Both the position numbers and the translations under genes were made by a program. Below, one piece after another: positions 1-10,379 of a stretch of DNA of 26,209 nt. Positions within the stretch are counted from its first letter, which is position 1; the number at the start of each line of letters is the position of its first letter. Location: assembly GCA_003427395.1 (NCBI GenBank), contig BFEA01000153.1, forward strand, positions 1,196,088 to 1,222,296, given 5' to 3'. The notes beneath the pieces are model-generated. The model worked only from the letters and a program-made list of their open reading frames with translations. It was not told the DNA's origin and ran no database searches. The stretch is from Chara braunii. Taxonomy: Eukaryota > Streptophyta > Charophyceae > Charales > Characeae.

Positions 1-81
1 CCACATGGCGCTTTCCAAATCCCCAACCCCCCTCCCCAACGGCCGGCACTCGTCCTGCGAAGTGGCGCGTCTACGGGGGTC

Positions 82-3000
82 GTGGACTCGGCCACGGCCA
101 CGGATCGGTCGCTCTTGTCCCCCGTCGAGGTGTTTCGTAGCACAGGTCTTCTGTTTGGTGAGAGTGGTGAAAATGGTTCGGATTCAAGTGCTTCGATGTC
201 GTCTAGCGCCGACATTTCTCCAGATAAAACTGATCATCCGCAAACTTGTGCTAACCACAACACTTACCACTGTTGTTGTCGAAATGACGATGAGAATTGT
301 GATGTCATCTTTGATTTCGATGATATTTTCCCGAAACGTCTGTCCTTGGAGAAACGTCCTTATACTTTTCGTGTTAGGATGCCACATTCAAAGAAGATTC
401 TACAATCGGTTCATAGAAAGCTCACAAAAAAAACACTCGCGAGTGTGCGTTGACAAGTTTGTTACAAGCGAGAGTAATGCACTCATATGACCCTGGAAGA
501 CATCAAAGATGTCCGGAGTGCATATTACTCTAAGAACAAGAAAAATAGGGATGCATGGTGGGTTGAAACGTTGAAGAGGTTCACCTTCATAGAAGATGAG
601 AAGGAGATTGTTCAACCTATTGTGGAAAAAAGAAAGGTGTGCATTAGTGCCTGGTGTTTCACACTAGGTATACGTAGGAATACGTTTCTCAAAAAAATGA
701 TGACTTTGTCAAAAGGCTACATTATGCCGAAGCATGGCAGCACTGGACTCAGACGCACATCAGCGACATATGCGACAATATACGGGAAACTAAGCTCCTT
801 CGTGCGAGACAATGGAGATTTTATGCCCAATGACATAAAGATCAAAGAGAGAGAATCGATAGTGGTGTTAAGATTGTCTGCTTGCTATAACAAGGTTAAT
901 ATTTATAAGTTGTTAAAGTCACAATTCGACAACATGGGTACTCCTTGAGTTTCTCTCCAAGTTTTCTACAATATGTGGAGAACACACTTCTGACATGTGA
1001 AATTCCATGACATTGATCAAAACTTTGTAAAATGCGAGAAGTGTGTCGAATACAAAGAATCTAACAATTCTGCAAAGTTTGTATGTGTGTGTGAATATTG
1101 CAGCTCCGACATCGTACTGCATATGAGGTGTGGAAGGATGAGTCGAAGAGACCAAGTTCCAACAGTTTTCGCATCATTATTGACGGTATGGATCAAAGCA
1201 AGACCAATATTCCACACTTCGGCGGACAAAACAAATCGAAGGGATTCAGAAATATTCCAATGTTGAAAACTTATTTAACAGCTATTATTGCACACGGCCG
1301 TTCACCATCGGTCCATGTTCACACATGGTACCCTTGTTATCCACACGATTCTCATATTGTGGTGTCATCCATTATGAAAGTTATGCGTGACATACAAGCG
1401 ACAACCGACCTGCCTCATAAACTGAGGATACAAGCAGACAACTGTTGGAGAGAAAACAAAAACAGATACGTATTGGCACTAAGTACAACTTCGGTGAAAT
1501 TTGGCTTGTTCAAATAAGTCGAATTCGGTTTTATGTTAGTGGGACAAATACATACGGACGTTGATGCCACTTTCAGTCATTTCTCTCGTAAACTGAAAAT
1601 GCACGATGCTTATACCATGCTCGACCTCTTCAAGCTCGTTGCCAGTTCCCAAAAAGAGCGTTTATCGTGCACATTAATGGATGAAATTGTTGATTGACGA
1701 GGTGTTGTTAAGCCCTTTCTGGTCAAGAGACTGACCGGTCATACTCGTCCGCATGCATACATGCAGGATGACAATCCTGTGTTTCAATGAAAAGAGTATT
1801 GGACTTCTCCTCAATGACCTTCTCCAGTCTATTGTTTTAAACGAGATGGGAACAAAGCATAAGCTGGATCCGAATGACCATTCGAGTCATCATATGTTCT
1901 GTCGTCAGCTGCTCTGCCTGCTAAAGATAAGAATTCGGATTTCGAATCAAGAATTGAAGGTGTGAAGACGTTTGTTGAGTGGTTGGAGAACAAGCGACAC
2001 GAGTGGTTGGGAATGAAAAATGAGGTTAGCTTCTCTAAAGAGAGTCCTCTTTCACACTTGAAAACTTTCCTCGAGACAGTCGAGGAAGAGTGAAGGTTAA
2101 CAATAGTCGTATTTTTCATCATCACTTCAGAACACCCCTCACCACTTCAGGATGCAGTCTGCCTAAACAGGTGGTGTTCAGGGTGTTCGAATCTTTCACC
2201 ACTTCGGGACCATTCAGGTTTGAAAATCCTTAATGGTCTTGAAGTGGTGAAAGTTTTGAAGACCCTGAAAACCACCTGTTTAGGCAAGCTGCATCCTCAA
2301 GTGGTGAAGGGTGGTTCAATGGTCTTCAGACCTTTCACCACTTCGGGACCATTTAGGATTTTCAGACTGTCCAAGACTCTCACTTCGCCACTTCAGGCCA
2401 CATTTCACCACCTCAGGATGCAACCTGCCTAAACAGGTGGTTTTTAGGGTCTTCGGACCTTTCCCCACTTCAAGACCATTCAGGATTTTCATACTGTCAA
2501 AAACTCTCACTTTAGAATTTTCATTCCTAAATTTTCAGCTACCCGATAACCACTTGTGTCGAGGAAAATTATGGGTCCTACTTTGCAAAAACATCACTCA
2601 AGGCTAGCTTCTTGCCCTCGGAGGACAAAATTACGAAGGATGATGTTGATGATATTGATATTGCCTTTCTCTTGAAGAGCAATGAAAATAAGGAGCCGTT
2701 GTTCGTTGGACCAACCAATAAGCATCCAAAGGCGGAGCTCAACCAAGTTGTAGATATCGAAAAAGGTCAATTTGTTCTCTTGCGTCCTTCTCAAGATGAT
2801 ATCGATGAGGGAGTTCTGGGTAAAGTCATTTCCGATGTAGACAACGATATGAAGTCGCCAACTTTCAATCATGTTCTTATTGAATATTGGGTGCCACAAC
2901 CTGTTGTCAAACATTTTTCTGTGCAATATTCGAACGCATCGAAGAAAACATGGAAGAAAGAGAACACAACATCACAACAGTGACAACATGTGGACTTTGT

Positions 3001-3115
3001 TGTGTAGAGTTGGACATCAAAGACATAACATTTGAAAAACGGAGTGCACATTCCTAAATTGGTCAGAGAGAAGGCATTGGCATGTCTTTCGCTTCCCGAT
3101 GATGAAGATAAGTAG
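82..3115 (+). pseudogene. Decayed DUF7869-like gene, nearly full length
   Basis: Pieces of one protein can be followed along the strand: an N-terminal part (82-453, then 487-948), a CxxC segment reading KCEKCVEYK near 1030, a core with IIIDGMDQSKTN, QADNCWRENKN and LVGQIHTDVDATFS (about 1163-1697), a helical part ending near 2093, and a C-terminal part (about 2540-3115) reading GQFVLLRPSQDDIDEG and ending PKLVREKALA. From memory these match the repetitive eukaryotic proteins annotated as DUF7869, which I cannot verify here. Frameshifts lie near 451, 488 and 1080-1150. In-frame stops include TGA 946, TGA 991, TAA 1515, TGA 1695, TGA 1788, TGA 1815, TGA 2091, TGA 2981, TAG 3005 and TAA 3026. 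A repeat cluster at 2098-2512 splits it and shifts the frame. The spaced D, D and E/D positions suggest a transposase-like RNase H fold, which is inference. The start at 82 is the first ATG in the N-terminal frame. Confidence 0.72.
2098..2512. repeat. Foldback (MITE-like) repeat cluster inside the DUF7869-like pseudogene
   Basis: A unit of about 80 bp occurs several times in both orientations. A direct copy lies at about 2140-2218, followed after a loop of about ten bases by an inverted copy at about 2227-2312. A partial direct copy follows at 2331-2390 and a full direct copy at 2404-2500. Shared words are GCCTAAACAGGTGGT, CACCACTTC and GGGACCATT, with AGTGGTGAA in the inverted copy. The first two copies could fold into a long hairpin. 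The cluster separates two parts of the pseudogene that are in different frames, so it probably inserted into that gene. No target duplication was identified. Confidence 0.7.
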
Positions 3116-4727
3116 GCTTCAAACATGTCTTGAAGAAGAGTTAATCGTATTTCTTTTACACGTATTGGTACATTATTTAGTTGTCACTGAGCGTTCATTT
3201 ATATATATTTAAACTGTATTTTCATGTGTTGCAGAATGATTCAACCATTTGTGGCGACTGGATGACCGCAAAGTAATATGGTACTATGGGGAAGAAATAT
3301 ATGGCATGATATAGGTCTCATTTTCTTCACATCTTAAGTAATCTTTGACAGTTCAGTACTCAGTGTCGGAGGTGTGGATAACCCACTGGATGACTGGGAA
3401 CATTATGCTCGAGAATCACTACATATCTGTGGTCGCAGGTGCTGTGGAACGAGAACATACCCGTGAGAAGTGCTCGCACCCTTCCCAAAATTATATTATT
3501 TAACAGTCAATTCTACCACAACAATTTCAACGTGATGACCTTGTTTTGTGCAGCAGCAACTGTTCGAGGTCAATGCAGAGGATATTTCCTTATTCATAAT
3601 GATTATTATGCAAGTGCAAATATTTCCAATTAAGATGACATCGATGAACGAGGACGGGAAAAATTCTGAAGGAGGATCATGAAGCAGCCGTCGCTCAAAA
3701 CACTCATGGATGGGCTTGTGGACACAACCATCAAATATTTGCGAAGTCTCCTACTGCGCGGATATGAAGTAATTGAAACTAATATAAAGTACAAGGACCC
3801 CGCGTTTGACAGACAAAATGATACCATCATTGTAGAAGATTGGACAATTTATGCAAGGAGAGACTGAAATATTGTCTTTATCGCATTAGTTTATCCTCTG
3901 GGTCGATTTAAGTTATTAGGTTTTTTATGCCTACTTTCGGAGTGTCAGTTCTGCTTTGCTTTTAATTTTTCTTCTCTTACTCGGTCGATGACCTTGAGAC
4001 ATTATCTAAGTTCGAATAACCTAGCCCTGCGTAAATGTAGAGTTATTTGCTCATTCGAGTTTAATGGGATTCGAACTGAGGTTTGTGTTTTAATAGTTTA
4101 TGGGTGACACTGCTTTTAAATTGTTTTTAATATTGAACTTTGCACGTGTTTTCATTTAAGGATGTTTGTAGTTTCAAACACGATTTTTGGAGGGTCAGCT
4201 GCACTTCGCTTTCAAATTGTTATTTTTCTTTCGAGATCACATACGAGGTCATTCTGTTCTTTTAAGGTTTTTATATTTCAATCATTTCGAAATCTGATGT
4301 TCCATGCCCAATCAAAGGTTTACATTGTGCATTACGACACTCACGACATTTTGACACTTTGTCTAAGTCTTGCATTTTGCAATATGTGCCCATATTATGT
4401 AAGGTTGATATTATACTTATATGACTTCTTGTTCTTGGATTTTGCAATCGAATGGATGTATTCATGTTATGAAAGGTTGAGATATACAATAGTTGACTCA
4501 TGAAACTTGTATTGGTACAGATATGCAATTTTTGTTTGAATACTTGACTGTACAACATTTGTCAATAAGATGCTAAAATCCTCTGCTTTTGTTGTGAAAT
4601 TTACTTCTTTTCTGGCAAATTTGTTAATTTCATTATTTCACTTTTTACTAACCATTTCATTTTTAATGAAAATACCATTACCCTCAATTTCTCTATCCTG
4701 CAACCTCTCCTCACATACTACTGTACA
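3116..4727. other. AT-rich stretch without a recognisable gene
   Basis: I see no supported gene here. A 62-codon ATG frame at 3679-3867 (starting MKQPSLKTLMDG) has plausible composition, but a stop lies directly upstream, it has no recognised motif, and neighbouring frames are equally open in part. Two imperfect direct repeats offset by about 65 bp occur at 4367-4432 and 4433-4495, sharing ATTTTGCAAT and a diverged AAGGTTGA. A similar loose pair sits at about 3935-3985 and 4170-4235. The stretch may be the flank of the dead gene to its left. Confidence 0.4.
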
Positions 4728-4786
4728 CACCTATCTATCTATCTATCTATTTATCTGTTTATCTATCTATCTATCTATTTATCTAT

Positions 4787-4830
<44 letters not shown>

Positions 4831-4900
4831 TTGTGTATCTATGTATCTATGTATCTATCTATCTATCTATTTATTTATATGTCTATCTATATATCGATGT
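4728..4900. repeat. TATC tetranucleotide microsatellite
   Basis: An imperfect TATC/CTAT array with interruptions such as TTTATC, TGTATC and TATGTC. It makes the apparent plus-strand frame across it (a run of IYLS repeats) an artefact. Confidence 0.95.
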
Positions 4901-4947
4901 ATGAATACACTTTTCTATACGTCCACACATTTGTTTGTGCATGCGCA

Positions 4948-5208
4948 TCACTGACGCATCACAAAGTACAAATCGTCAATAACTGCAAACAACAATACAA
5001 CAACGCTTGCAAAAAATAGCACAAAAATACCCAACGCGAGAGAAATAACTACAAACATCACGGGCCGAAGTGCACCCGCCGTGCGACCGTCACAGTCGTT
5101 AGAACTTTGAACGACAAGGACTATGGGACGATGACATCCACAACAACAACACGGGGATGCCATAGCCGATCTGCGTTCCGCAACTCGATTACCTTTCGCC
5201 ATAGCCAC
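4948..5208 (-). CDS. Small putative membrane protein, 86 codons
   Basis: Unrecognised. The frame starts with ATG at 5208 (MAMAKGNRV, with a second ATG two codons on) and ends with TGA at 4948. A cysteine cluster CCCCGC lies at residues 20-25. A continuous hydrophobic segment at about residues 50-77 (starting VMFVVISLAL) looks like one transmembrane helix, with a short acidic tail after it. This order, a short polar Cys-rich head followed by one C-terminal helix, fits a tail-anchored or single-pass membrane protein. No promoter or splice signals were identified. It lies between a TATC microsatellite and a duplicated AT palindrome, so it could equally be a chance frame or a fragment of a larger gene. 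Confidence 0.3.
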   Translation of the reverse strand: MAMAKGNRVAERRSAMASPCCCCGCHRPIVLVVQSSNDCDGRTAGALRPVMFVVISLALGIFVLFFASVVVLLFAVIDDLYFVMRQ

Positions 5209-5302
5209 GATAACGTTTGTGTAAAGCTGCTTGATCCCCTTCGCAACTTGTAGTCGTCACTGCGTATAGCGAACCCCGAATCAATACTTAGTTTCTACAT
5301 TT

Positions 5303-5570
5303 AACACCGAATCAATTCCCAATTTTCGCTCACCTGTCCCTTGTGAGGTCGCCGACCTGATATCTATACTTATATATCTATATATATATATCTATATATA
5401 TAGATATAGATACATATATATATAGAGAGAGATATATTGCTACACTGAACACCGAATCAATTTCCGATTTTTGCTGACCTGTCCCTTGTGAGGTCGCCAA
5501 CCTGATATCTATATATATATATATATATATAGATAAAGATACATATATATATAGAGAGAGATATATTGCG
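5303..5570. repeat. Tandem duplication (offset 145 bp) containing a TATA-rich palindrome
   Basis: The first copy (5303-5440) and second copy (5448-5570) both begin AACACCGAATCAATT, continue through CCTGTCCCTTGTGAGGTCGCC, and end in an AT palindrome followed by AGAGAGAGATATATTGC. In each copy a run of TATATC opposes a run of GATATA, so each could extrude as a cruciform. The copies differ mainly in the length of the AT tract. A partial third CCCGAATCAATACTTAG lies just upstream at about 5275. Confidence 0.85.
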
Positions 5571-6499
5571 AGTTGGTTCCCTGTTTGCGACGCACATTGT
5601 TTGAGGAGTGACAACTGCGAGTTAATTCGCAACTTTCCCAAGGTTAGACACATATTTAATTAAAGGCAGTTCTTTATTTCCACAAATGCGAGTCAGTTCG
5701 CACTTTTAGAGCAACACTGCTGGAGGAGTTGATAACCCATAGCGTGCGGCTTTCAGGTCTTCAGTTCCACAATTTTGAGTTAGTTTGTACTTTCCCCTTG
5801 TCCTTCGGTTTGGAATTGTTGTCATGTCAGCAGAACTGCGAGTAATTTCGCACTTGTCGACACCCTTTGCACTTGTCGATAAACCACATCTTACTCGTTT
5901 CGTGCGTCTTTCAGGTCTTCAGTTCCACAATTCCGAGTTAGTTCGCACTTTCCTCTAGTACTGCGGGTTGCCATTGTTGTCTTGTCTACAGAACTGCGAG
6001 TTAGTTCGCACATGTCGACACCCTTCGCACTTGTCGATAAACCACATCTTAATCGTTTCGAGGGCAGTGAGTCGGGTCGCAATCTTTCCGAAGAGTTGTC
6101 GTCTTCCCTCCGAACTCACTCTGCCAGCCACCCAATTGTTTTGTGTTCGTTTGCATTTCAAACACCAATATCATTCTTCGGTTTCCTTCAGCTCAGAACT
6201 GCACGTCGGTTCCCCCTTGTCGATACCCATGCGGTACTTGTTGTAGACGACTTCATTCCCAAAACTCCGAGTTAGTTCGCACTTTCCTGTAGGTAAATCA
6301 CCTCTTCCTCGATTCTACGACAGCGAGCTCGTTCGCACTCTCTCCGTGGAGCTGTTGTCTTCCTTCTGAACTCACTCTGCCAGAGGACTGCTATCTTTCC
6401 TATCCTTCACCCGATTGTTGTGACTTCGTGTGCATTTCGAACACCCATCTCCTACGTCCTTTTCGTCCTCCATTTCCTTAAGTCCGAGTTAGTTCGCAC
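5567..6499 (+). repeat. Dispersed array of about ten GCGAGTTAGTTCGC motifs
   Basis: Copies of a near-palindromic word, best form TGCGAGTTAGTTCGCAC, occur at about 5567, 5615, 5686, 5775, 5835, 5931, 5994, 6265, 6320 and 6482. The GCGA and TCGC arms flank a six-base centre. Some copies have CCGA for GCGA. CTTTCC or CTTGTCGACACCC often follows. Spacing is irregular (about 50-270 bp), and part of the array arises from the duplication at 5742-6060. No gene overlaps it. Confidence 0.75.
5742..6060 (+). repeat. Tandem duplication, unit about 158 bp
   Basis: The two units (about 5742-5900 and 5901-6060) share CTTTCAGGTCTTCAGTTCC, ACTTGTCGATAAACCACATC and two copies each of the GCGAGTTAGTTCGC-type motif. 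A second, looser pair follows at about 6090-6165 and 6346-6450, sharing GAACTCACTCTGCCAG and TGCATTTC-AACACC. The block therefore grew by repeated local duplication. Confidence 0.85.
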
Positions 6500-6586
6500 T
6501 TCGCTTCTGTAGTGGTCTGAGGTTGGGCATATTAGTCATCCGAGTTGGTCTGAGGTTGGGCGTGTTAGTCAACGGGTGGGAGTACA

Positions 6587-9072
6587 ATGACGTCCGCAAA
6601 GAACACATCCACAAGCGCTCGACCATCTGCCCCAGGGGAGGGAATACCTCTTCAGCAATCTATTCCTCAGTATATGCACGCAATAGGAGCACAATGGTTT
6701 GTTGACTTTGTTGTTCAGGGGGACCATTTTGGGCCAGCGGTTTTCATGCGACCCACTTGCGTTCCAGACGCTAGGGGAGTGGTCAACGTTCTTCCTCTCG
6801 GTACCATCGTCTCGTGCGCCAAGACTCCTGAAGGTTTGCTCAAGCTGCACACTAATGGCTTGTACGACGAGTGCAAACTGCCTCCCGGAGGTGTTAAGGG
6901 TGTGCTTGTGACCATCAAGAGTTTCGCGGGGTACGGCTCGAACATGACGTTGTGCTCTCACTTCAAAGGCCTTTACGATGATGGCAGCAAGCGTCTTCCA
7001 TCGCCTGAGCAATATCTCGATCTCGCGATGTTGGTGCCGAAAGAACGTCTGGTTCTTCCGCGAGAACATGTTTTTAGGCTTCTGATATTCGTCCGGCTTG
7101 GCTCAAGAAACTCCAGGGACGGCAGTGGGGCACGGGAGTGCGATTCACGACGCTGGGGGTCGGGTCAAGGGGCTCGCGCGCAGCGTTCGCACGCAAGTCG
7201 GCCCGGATGCTCCTGGGAGCACGTCAGACTTGCATTCTCAGGGTACAGGGACTCGACGGGTCGGTACTCCCAAACTCCTCAAGGTCCACTGCGACGGCAA
7301 CACGTATTCGCTTCGAGATGAGACGAGAAAAGAATCCAGCAGATAGGGGCAAGATGTCGGAGGGAATGAGGCTGAAGGGATGGGCGTTGTCAGCGAAAGC
7401 TTTGGCGGGGAGCCGACTCCTTCGGAGAAGAAGCGCAAGCGACGGAGGATGGTGCTAGAGGAGGTGGCGGAGGGAACCCTCCGCATGAAGAGGATGAGAG
7501 GAAAATCGGAGGTGGTGATGGGCGGGGATGGAGGTGACGTCGGAGAACGTGCCTCAGGAAAGAGGCCGTCGAAGGAAGAGGGTGAGACGACAAGTAAGAA
7601 AGCGAGGAGGCCCGACGCTTTGACCATCCGCGAAGGACAAGCCATGGGTGGAGGAGATTCGGCTAATCCAGGCGCTGCGGCCGCGAGAGAACCTTCGGGG
7701 AAATCGAAACGGAAAGTGGCAGCTGAAGAAGGCGATGGCCAGAAGAAACCTCGAAGGCGGAAGGATGTTGAGGCGGCGAGCGGTGGCGAACGGCCTATCG
7801 GTGAGGAGTGCGACGAAGCGGCAACGTTCTGGCTCGAATACGAGCGGAACGATGGCGGTGAAATCGTGGGGAAGGAGCTCCCCGTCCAACTGCTCATCGA
7901 CCCAAGGAAGGTCTGCGACATCCCACCTTGGGAAAGATATTACAACCACCGTAGTCTAAATCGCGAAACTGTGGACGACATCATGGCTGCGATGGTGAGT
8001 CAATTCCGCGAGAAAAAGGGGAAGATATGGACGAAAAACCCTTTGGTTCTGACACCCATCTACAAGCCGGTGATGCGTAGGCCGGAGAAAGCTGACAGGG
8101 TTCAAAAATATGTCTTCAAGCCAGAGGACAAGGACAAATACGACTATTACCCTGTTAACGGACAACACACCGTGGCCGATGTGAAGGAGTTGGAGGGTGA
8201 GCCAATATTCGATTTGTGGAAGATGCACTCGTGGCCGGCGAGAGTAGTATGGTTCTCTGACCGAGATTTCGCGGGGTATAGGGCAGGTCAGTCTCAACGA
8301 GAATACGGGACACAAGATGTCTAAGCAGCGATTACAGAAGGCCGCGTTCATGGACATGCGGGAGGCATTGGAGAATGAAGGAAGGCCGGTGGCCCTTCAA
8401 GGGAACCCTTCCGGCAAGGAGGCCGAAAAACGAGCGTTCTTCAAATTCCAAAAGCTGCTTTTGGGAAAGAGTTCGAACGAAGCTCACAGGACGTTGGCAA
8501 AAAAAGATTTGTCTCACGCCGACAAGGAGTATATCGCTACCGTTGGCAATGCATTGAGGCAGTAGATGTCGCTCGTGATGGCCGGTGATGACGTTTTCCG
8601 CAAAGCCATGGAGTTCTACGGGAAATGGGCGGAGGGGAAGTTGTTGGGCGGCGACGGCAAGACGCCATTGTTGAGGCCGGGAAAATACATGCCAGACAAA
8701 TCTCCGCGTCTGCAAGCCATTCCGGAAATTGGCTCGAAAGGGGCGGCTGGTGAAACGAAGATAGGATGGCTGGTCCGAGTCCCGCCGCCTCTGACCAAAA
8801 AGAAAATGCAAGTGGACGACAAGTTTTGCGTGGTCGTGAAGGAGCCAGACATGTTCTGTTGGTAGTGTCTCGCCGACATGACCGATGTCCAGAAATTGTC
8901 GATCCTTGACGACATTCTCGCACTAAGGGGAGTGTTCGTGCAATCCGCAGGCGGGCATCTGAAGCGTTAGCATAAACTTGGAATTAAAGACATGGTCGCG
9001 ACGAGGAAAGTGGACCGTGTGTTGCTCCGTATGTTCCACTACATCTTGTTCCTTGAAACGGAGGTGGACGAA
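6587..9072 (+). pseudogene. Decayed element protein with ParB-like domain, truncated at its 3' end
   Basis: The start codon is ATG 6587. The frame runs to about 7075, then switches (AWLKKLQGRQWGTG follows), then switches again before 7330. A TAG at 7344 interrupts it before the long part at 7380-8324. Another shift near 8275 leads into 8317-9072, which carries TAG stops at 8563, 8863 and 8968. Residues counted from 7380 show basic clusters (KKRKRRRM at 17-24, KKPRRRKDV at 122-130) and then a ParB-like region at about 166-300. This has PVQLLIDPRKV, a helix SLNRETVDDI, PLVLTPI and the diagnostic NGQHTVADVKEL, equivalent to the GxxRxxAxxxL motif of ParB/Srx-fold domains. The last readable residues are FLETEVDE. 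There the frame meets a LINE fragment. The missing second half is probably the minus-strand protein at 16061-13944 (inference). Confidence 0.7.
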
Positions 9073-9720
9073 GGCAGCAAGTCTAGTGTGGTTACAATCT
9101 ATGGAGGCCTTCACCTCTGCAGAGTGTCTCTCCTCCAGGGGGATGCCAGTCTTTCTACAATGTAGCTCTTGCACGTGGGCCTGGGAAACTTCATCTCATA
9201 TATGGGTGGACTGCCCTTATTCCCGATTGATCTGGCAATGGTGGAGGAAACAGTGGGCAAATCTTGGGGACTCCGTAGTCCCCTCGTCAGATTCGTTAAT
9301 CCTTTCAGGTTGCTCGGATGGGTGCTCTTCATTGAACTTCGGCTGGGGCTATATCGCCCAGGTCTGCAGAGGGGTCATTATGAGGATTCTCTGGCAGAGC
9401 CACAATAAGAAGCTCTTTACAGCGGAACCTCTTTGCCCAGAGAATCAGAAAAGGCTTATCCTAATTCAAATCAGGCATACCATTATTGCATATTGGCAAA
9501 GGAAGGGCCCTCTGTGGTTTTCTCGTACATGGGGTACAGTCTTTTGTTGTCTGTGCAAGAAGGAAAGTTGGTGTTTCGCCCATGGTTATGTCCCCGTACT
9601 TAGAAGACACTGTTAGTTGTCGAACTTTGAGGAAAAGAGCCGTTTTAGACTTATTGTTGGGAGATATTTGTGCGACTGCCCTTTGTTTGGGTTATTACCA
9701 TTATGCTCACAAGCTTAAGT
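9073..9720 (+). mobile_element. 5'-truncated LINE fragment with zf-RVT domain
   Basis: An open frame to 9616 ends in a typical C-terminal zinc-binding region of plant L1-type LINE reverse transcriptases (zf-RVT). It has CSSC at 9161-9172, then SSHIW, then DCPYSRLIW, giving the Cys-x2-Cys, His, Cys spacing of the family, followed by the usual Trp-rich WQWWRKQW. The frame continues through NFGWGYIAQVCRGVIMRILW, as expected downstream of this domain. No reverse transcriptase or endonuclease domain is present. Homology to the element on the left stops at 9072, so the LINE 5' truncation point is probably there. I saw no poly(A) or simple-repeat tail, so the right end (about 9720) is approximate. 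Confidence 0.65.
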
Positions 9721-9849
9721 TGTAAGGCTAGAAGTGGCCACCTCTCTCAGAGTATAGTGGTCTTGAATTTTGATTGTTTGGAAGACGAACTGGACACAAG
9801 AAAAGAATGAGATGCTATACCCAGTTTCCAGCATATGCCTAAGCTGGTT

Positions 9850-9930
9850 ATGGGCCCCAGAAACTCCGGGTTGTTTGTGAGTGACTTTACACTTATCAGG
9901 GTATACTCTAACCAACTGAGTTATAGGCCC
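9850..9930 (-). pseudogene. tRNA-Ile(GAU)-like relic or tRNA-derived SINE head
   Basis: Read on the minus strand from 9930, the sequence begins GGGCCTATAACTCAG and has a good D-arm (ACTC pairs with GAGT around AGTTGGTTA, an A-box-like region). It then shows TATAC, the loop CCTGATAA carrying GAT, and GTGTA, and ends GGGGCCC, which pairs with five to six bases of the 5' end. The anticodon loop has eight bases and the T-arm lacks a normal TTCGA loop, so this is not a working tRNA. It lies downstream of the LINE fragment. Confidence 0.5.
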
Positions 9931-10116
9931 GTGCATGGAAAGACTTGAAATACACATTTCGTTAAAAGTGAACCTTTTGATTGTTCACTTTTTGTAACAA
10001 AGTCGGAATTCATGTTGGAGCGACATAAATAAGAATAAATCGAAACAATCATTTGTAAGTGTTGCTAAATGGGCAGTGATATGAATCGACTGCCATCGCT
10101 TGGAGTACTGGACCCA

Positions 10117-10117
10117 T

Positions 10118-10146
<29 letters not shown>
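10117..10146. repeat. CA dinucleotide microsatellite
   Basis: About 14 CA units followed by a C/A-rich stretch (CCCCACCCAACCCC). Confidence 0.95.
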
Positions 10147-10148
<2 letters not shown>

Positions 10149-10379
10149 CACCCAACCCCAACCACCCCAAAACACCAACGGTGTTCGAAGTTCTCCCTTG
10201 TAGGCTATCTTCACGGTAGCGTTTTGGAGCGGCCTTCGCTCGGTAACTCAGAATAAACTCCAGGTTTGTTCGAGTGCTCCGGGCCTATCAACATGCAAAT
10301 TGTGCGCTTGATTATGGGCATTGCATAGTTCGCAGTGAGCGGGATACGTACTTCAGCCCCCTTCCCCTCCCCCCCCCCA

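Noticed and set aside
4062-4080. T-arm-like word GGATTCGAAC
   Set aside because: No matching D-arm, anticodon arm or acceptor stem at the right distances on either strand.
4570-5019. 149-codon plus-strand frame rich in IYLS repeats
   Set aside because: It is a translation of the TATC microsatellite and its flanks.
5567-6499. CRISPR-like array of a short palindromic repeat
   Set aside because: Spacing varies from about 50 to 270 bp, repeats are short and diverged, part of the array is a simple duplication, and the setting is a eukaryotic genome.
7238-7949. Minus-strand frames of 131-227 codons, rich in Ser, Pro and Phe
   Set aside because: Antisense shadows of the basic region of the ParB-like protein.
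6587-9072. Bacterial or phage contamination as the source of the ParB-like gene
   Set aside because: The frame is decayed, abuts a plant-type LINE fragment, and is embedded between microsatellites and other eukaryotic repeats.
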